A program made the position numbers and the translations under genes. Source: Leguminivora glycinivorella (taxonomy: Eukaryota; Arthropoda; Insecta; Lepidoptera; Tortricidae). Taken from it: DNA of 64,000 bases. Below, one piece after another: positions 62,707 through 64,000 of this stretch (positions are counted from its first letter, which is position 1; each line of letters begins with the position of its first letter). The stretch is from the NCBI RefSeq assembly GCF_023078275.1, contig NC_062983.1, positions 12,393,001-12,457,000 of the forward strand. The letters are read 5' to 3'. The notes under the pieces are model-generated. The model worked only from the letters and a program-made list of their open reading frames with translations, did not search any database and had not been told where the DNA came from.

Positions 62707-64000
62707 GAGTCAGGTAGAAACATATAAAGTAACTGAGTTGACCGTGACGTCACTCAATTCGATTTCATTTTAATTCCATATTAGCAAGTCGTCCAAATTC
62801 GTTTTGACAGTTCTTAAAAAGAAGCTGCCGGTCTATCATGCTTCCAATTTTATCACTTATCCACGCGGATAAGACAACTGTCACTCTCACGGGTCTATAT
62901 TAATTCGCATAACTGAATACTCCTAATATGAATTGGCATACCGTTTATTACGCATAATGTTTAACCTTTAAGCGGGCGCGTGGTGTCCAATTGACCGCAC
63001 ACAACACATTTTTGTTCCAAGTATCGTTACTTTTTATGGCATGAACTTCCTATTCCTAATAGCTTGTCTTTGTTTAATTGTTCTTAAAATAAACTGCTTA
63101 CGTCCCTTCCTGGAACCCCCTGTGGGGCACAATTTGTAATTGTTTTAATGTCGGCGCAGACGTCGAAAGAACGCCACGCGCCAGTCGTTTAAAAGGCGAC
63201 GCGCGACGCACAATGCGAGGTATTCTTGTTTGCAATATCATTCAATAAAGCTTGTAATCGAATCGAAAGTAAGTAAATCTTCGACCTGAATGCTGCATAC
63301 GACCTGCATTAGTGAATCTAACCAACTAAAAAGAAAAAAGTGCGTACTAGTGTTTTTTCTTATAAAAATGACTTGTCGGCCGTTATGTGATAGTGCAATA
63401 CTGGCGCAAATCGAACTAGAAGATAATGTTGTAAAGGTGTGAACTGTGCCCTACAAACTCACGCGACATTTATTTGAAAATTTGCAATGTTATCTTGACG
63501 AAAAAACTGATTCTGAAGAATATTTTGATGTTAATTATTTGATCTCGTAAAGCCAAATTAATTTGTTATTTTACTTATTTGCTTTTTATTGCTGCGGCTT
63601 GATGACGGACAAAGATATTTTATAGAATTTTATTTAGAGGTGTTGTGTCGCCAAAGTTACTTTCTAATTCGAAGAAAATCCGAGGTGCCCATGTCCGTTA
63701 ATTTTATTATTAGTTTTCATCCAAGTTATAGTTTTTTTTTTAACTTATTGAGTCCTTATAATAAATGTATCTATGTACAAAAAAATAAATTAGTATTAAT
63801 TAATTTGTGTTTTAAATCGCTAAAATATCCCATCGGTCTTTAAGGTTACGCGCGACCGCTGCCATTATATCTGGCCGCGCGCCCGCTTGAAGGTTAATAC
63901 GCATATCATTATTTCGCATAACAGATTTCGTATAATGCTAATGCGCATAATGTAAATTGTTATAACGATGAATTGGTATAAGTATAATAAGCATTACTTT
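62707..64000. other. Unassigned DNA with a GC-richer patch
   Basis: 63140-63300 contains GTCGGCGCAGACGTCG, a TTTAAAAGGCGACGCGCGAC stretch and, 60 bp on, TTCAATAAAGCTTGTAATCG then AAGTAAGTAAATC. A TATA-like box, a polyadenylation-like signal and a donor-like site close together recall an LTR, but no repeat partner or coding sequence is visible. The remainder is AT-rich. Confidence 0.35.

Overview
The window looks like non-genic, repeat-dense nuclear DNA from a moth or butterfly (Lepidoptera). It is AT-rich, has no operon-like gene packing, and carries many dispersed repeats of a kind common in lepidopteran genomes: tRNA-headed SINEs with (ATAA)n tails, a Helitron-like 3' end reading GCGGGCATAAGCTAG, RTE-type LINE 3' fragments, and several foldback MITE families. 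I found no convincing host protein-coding gene, rRNA gene, functional tRNA gene or CRISPR array. The window is probably intergenic or intronic. Family names come from recognising motifs by eye; nothing was searched.

Layout. 1-9.4 kb: RTE LINE fragments (one split by a MITE and bounded by a readable target duplication), three SINE copies, a Helitron-like end, a palindrome built from a tRNA sequence, several MITEs and two (GTCC/GTCT)-bearing repeat families. 9.4-16.7 kb: a roughly 0.38-kb duplicated segment (copies at 9.5 and 16.3 kb, one filled by a poly(A) retroposon), a 120-bp tandem array with a five-unit higher-order repeat, a 2.25-kb LTR-like insertion with identical 247-bp ends inside that array, and a 227-bp tandem duplication. 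18.7-21.6 kb: a TIR element (second copy at 42.7 kb) holding two nested insertions, one of them a Penelope-like element that keeps only its GIY-YIG endonuclease. 22.6-25.9 kb: a long antisense RTE LINE interrupted by a 1.375-kb retroposon that encodes only an ORF1 protein; removing it restores the LINE reading frame. 27-38 kb: MITEs, LINE tails, a tRNA-derived SINE and a MITE made of inverted tandem repeats. 38.5-42.5 kb is largely unassigned. 42.6-64 kb: foldback elements, more MITE copies, two pairs of inverted repeats (48.7/52.7 kb and 53.4/58.7 kb), an 86-bp-arm perfect palindrome of a tRNA-derived SINE, a nearly complete Tc1/mariner transposase pseudogene, and more LINE tails.

How the parts relate. 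Almost every recognisable piece is mobile or was made by mobile DNA, and many insertions are nested, so relative ages can be read directly: MITE into RTE, ORF1-only retroposon into RTE, SINE into foldback, Penelope and a second element into a TIR element, LTR-like element into satellite. The least familiar structures are (i) the ORF1-only retroposon, (ii) two unrelated tRNA-derived sequences converted into long head-to-head palindromes, (iii) the LTR-like element in a higher-order 120-bp array, and (iv) the endonuclease-only Penelope unit.
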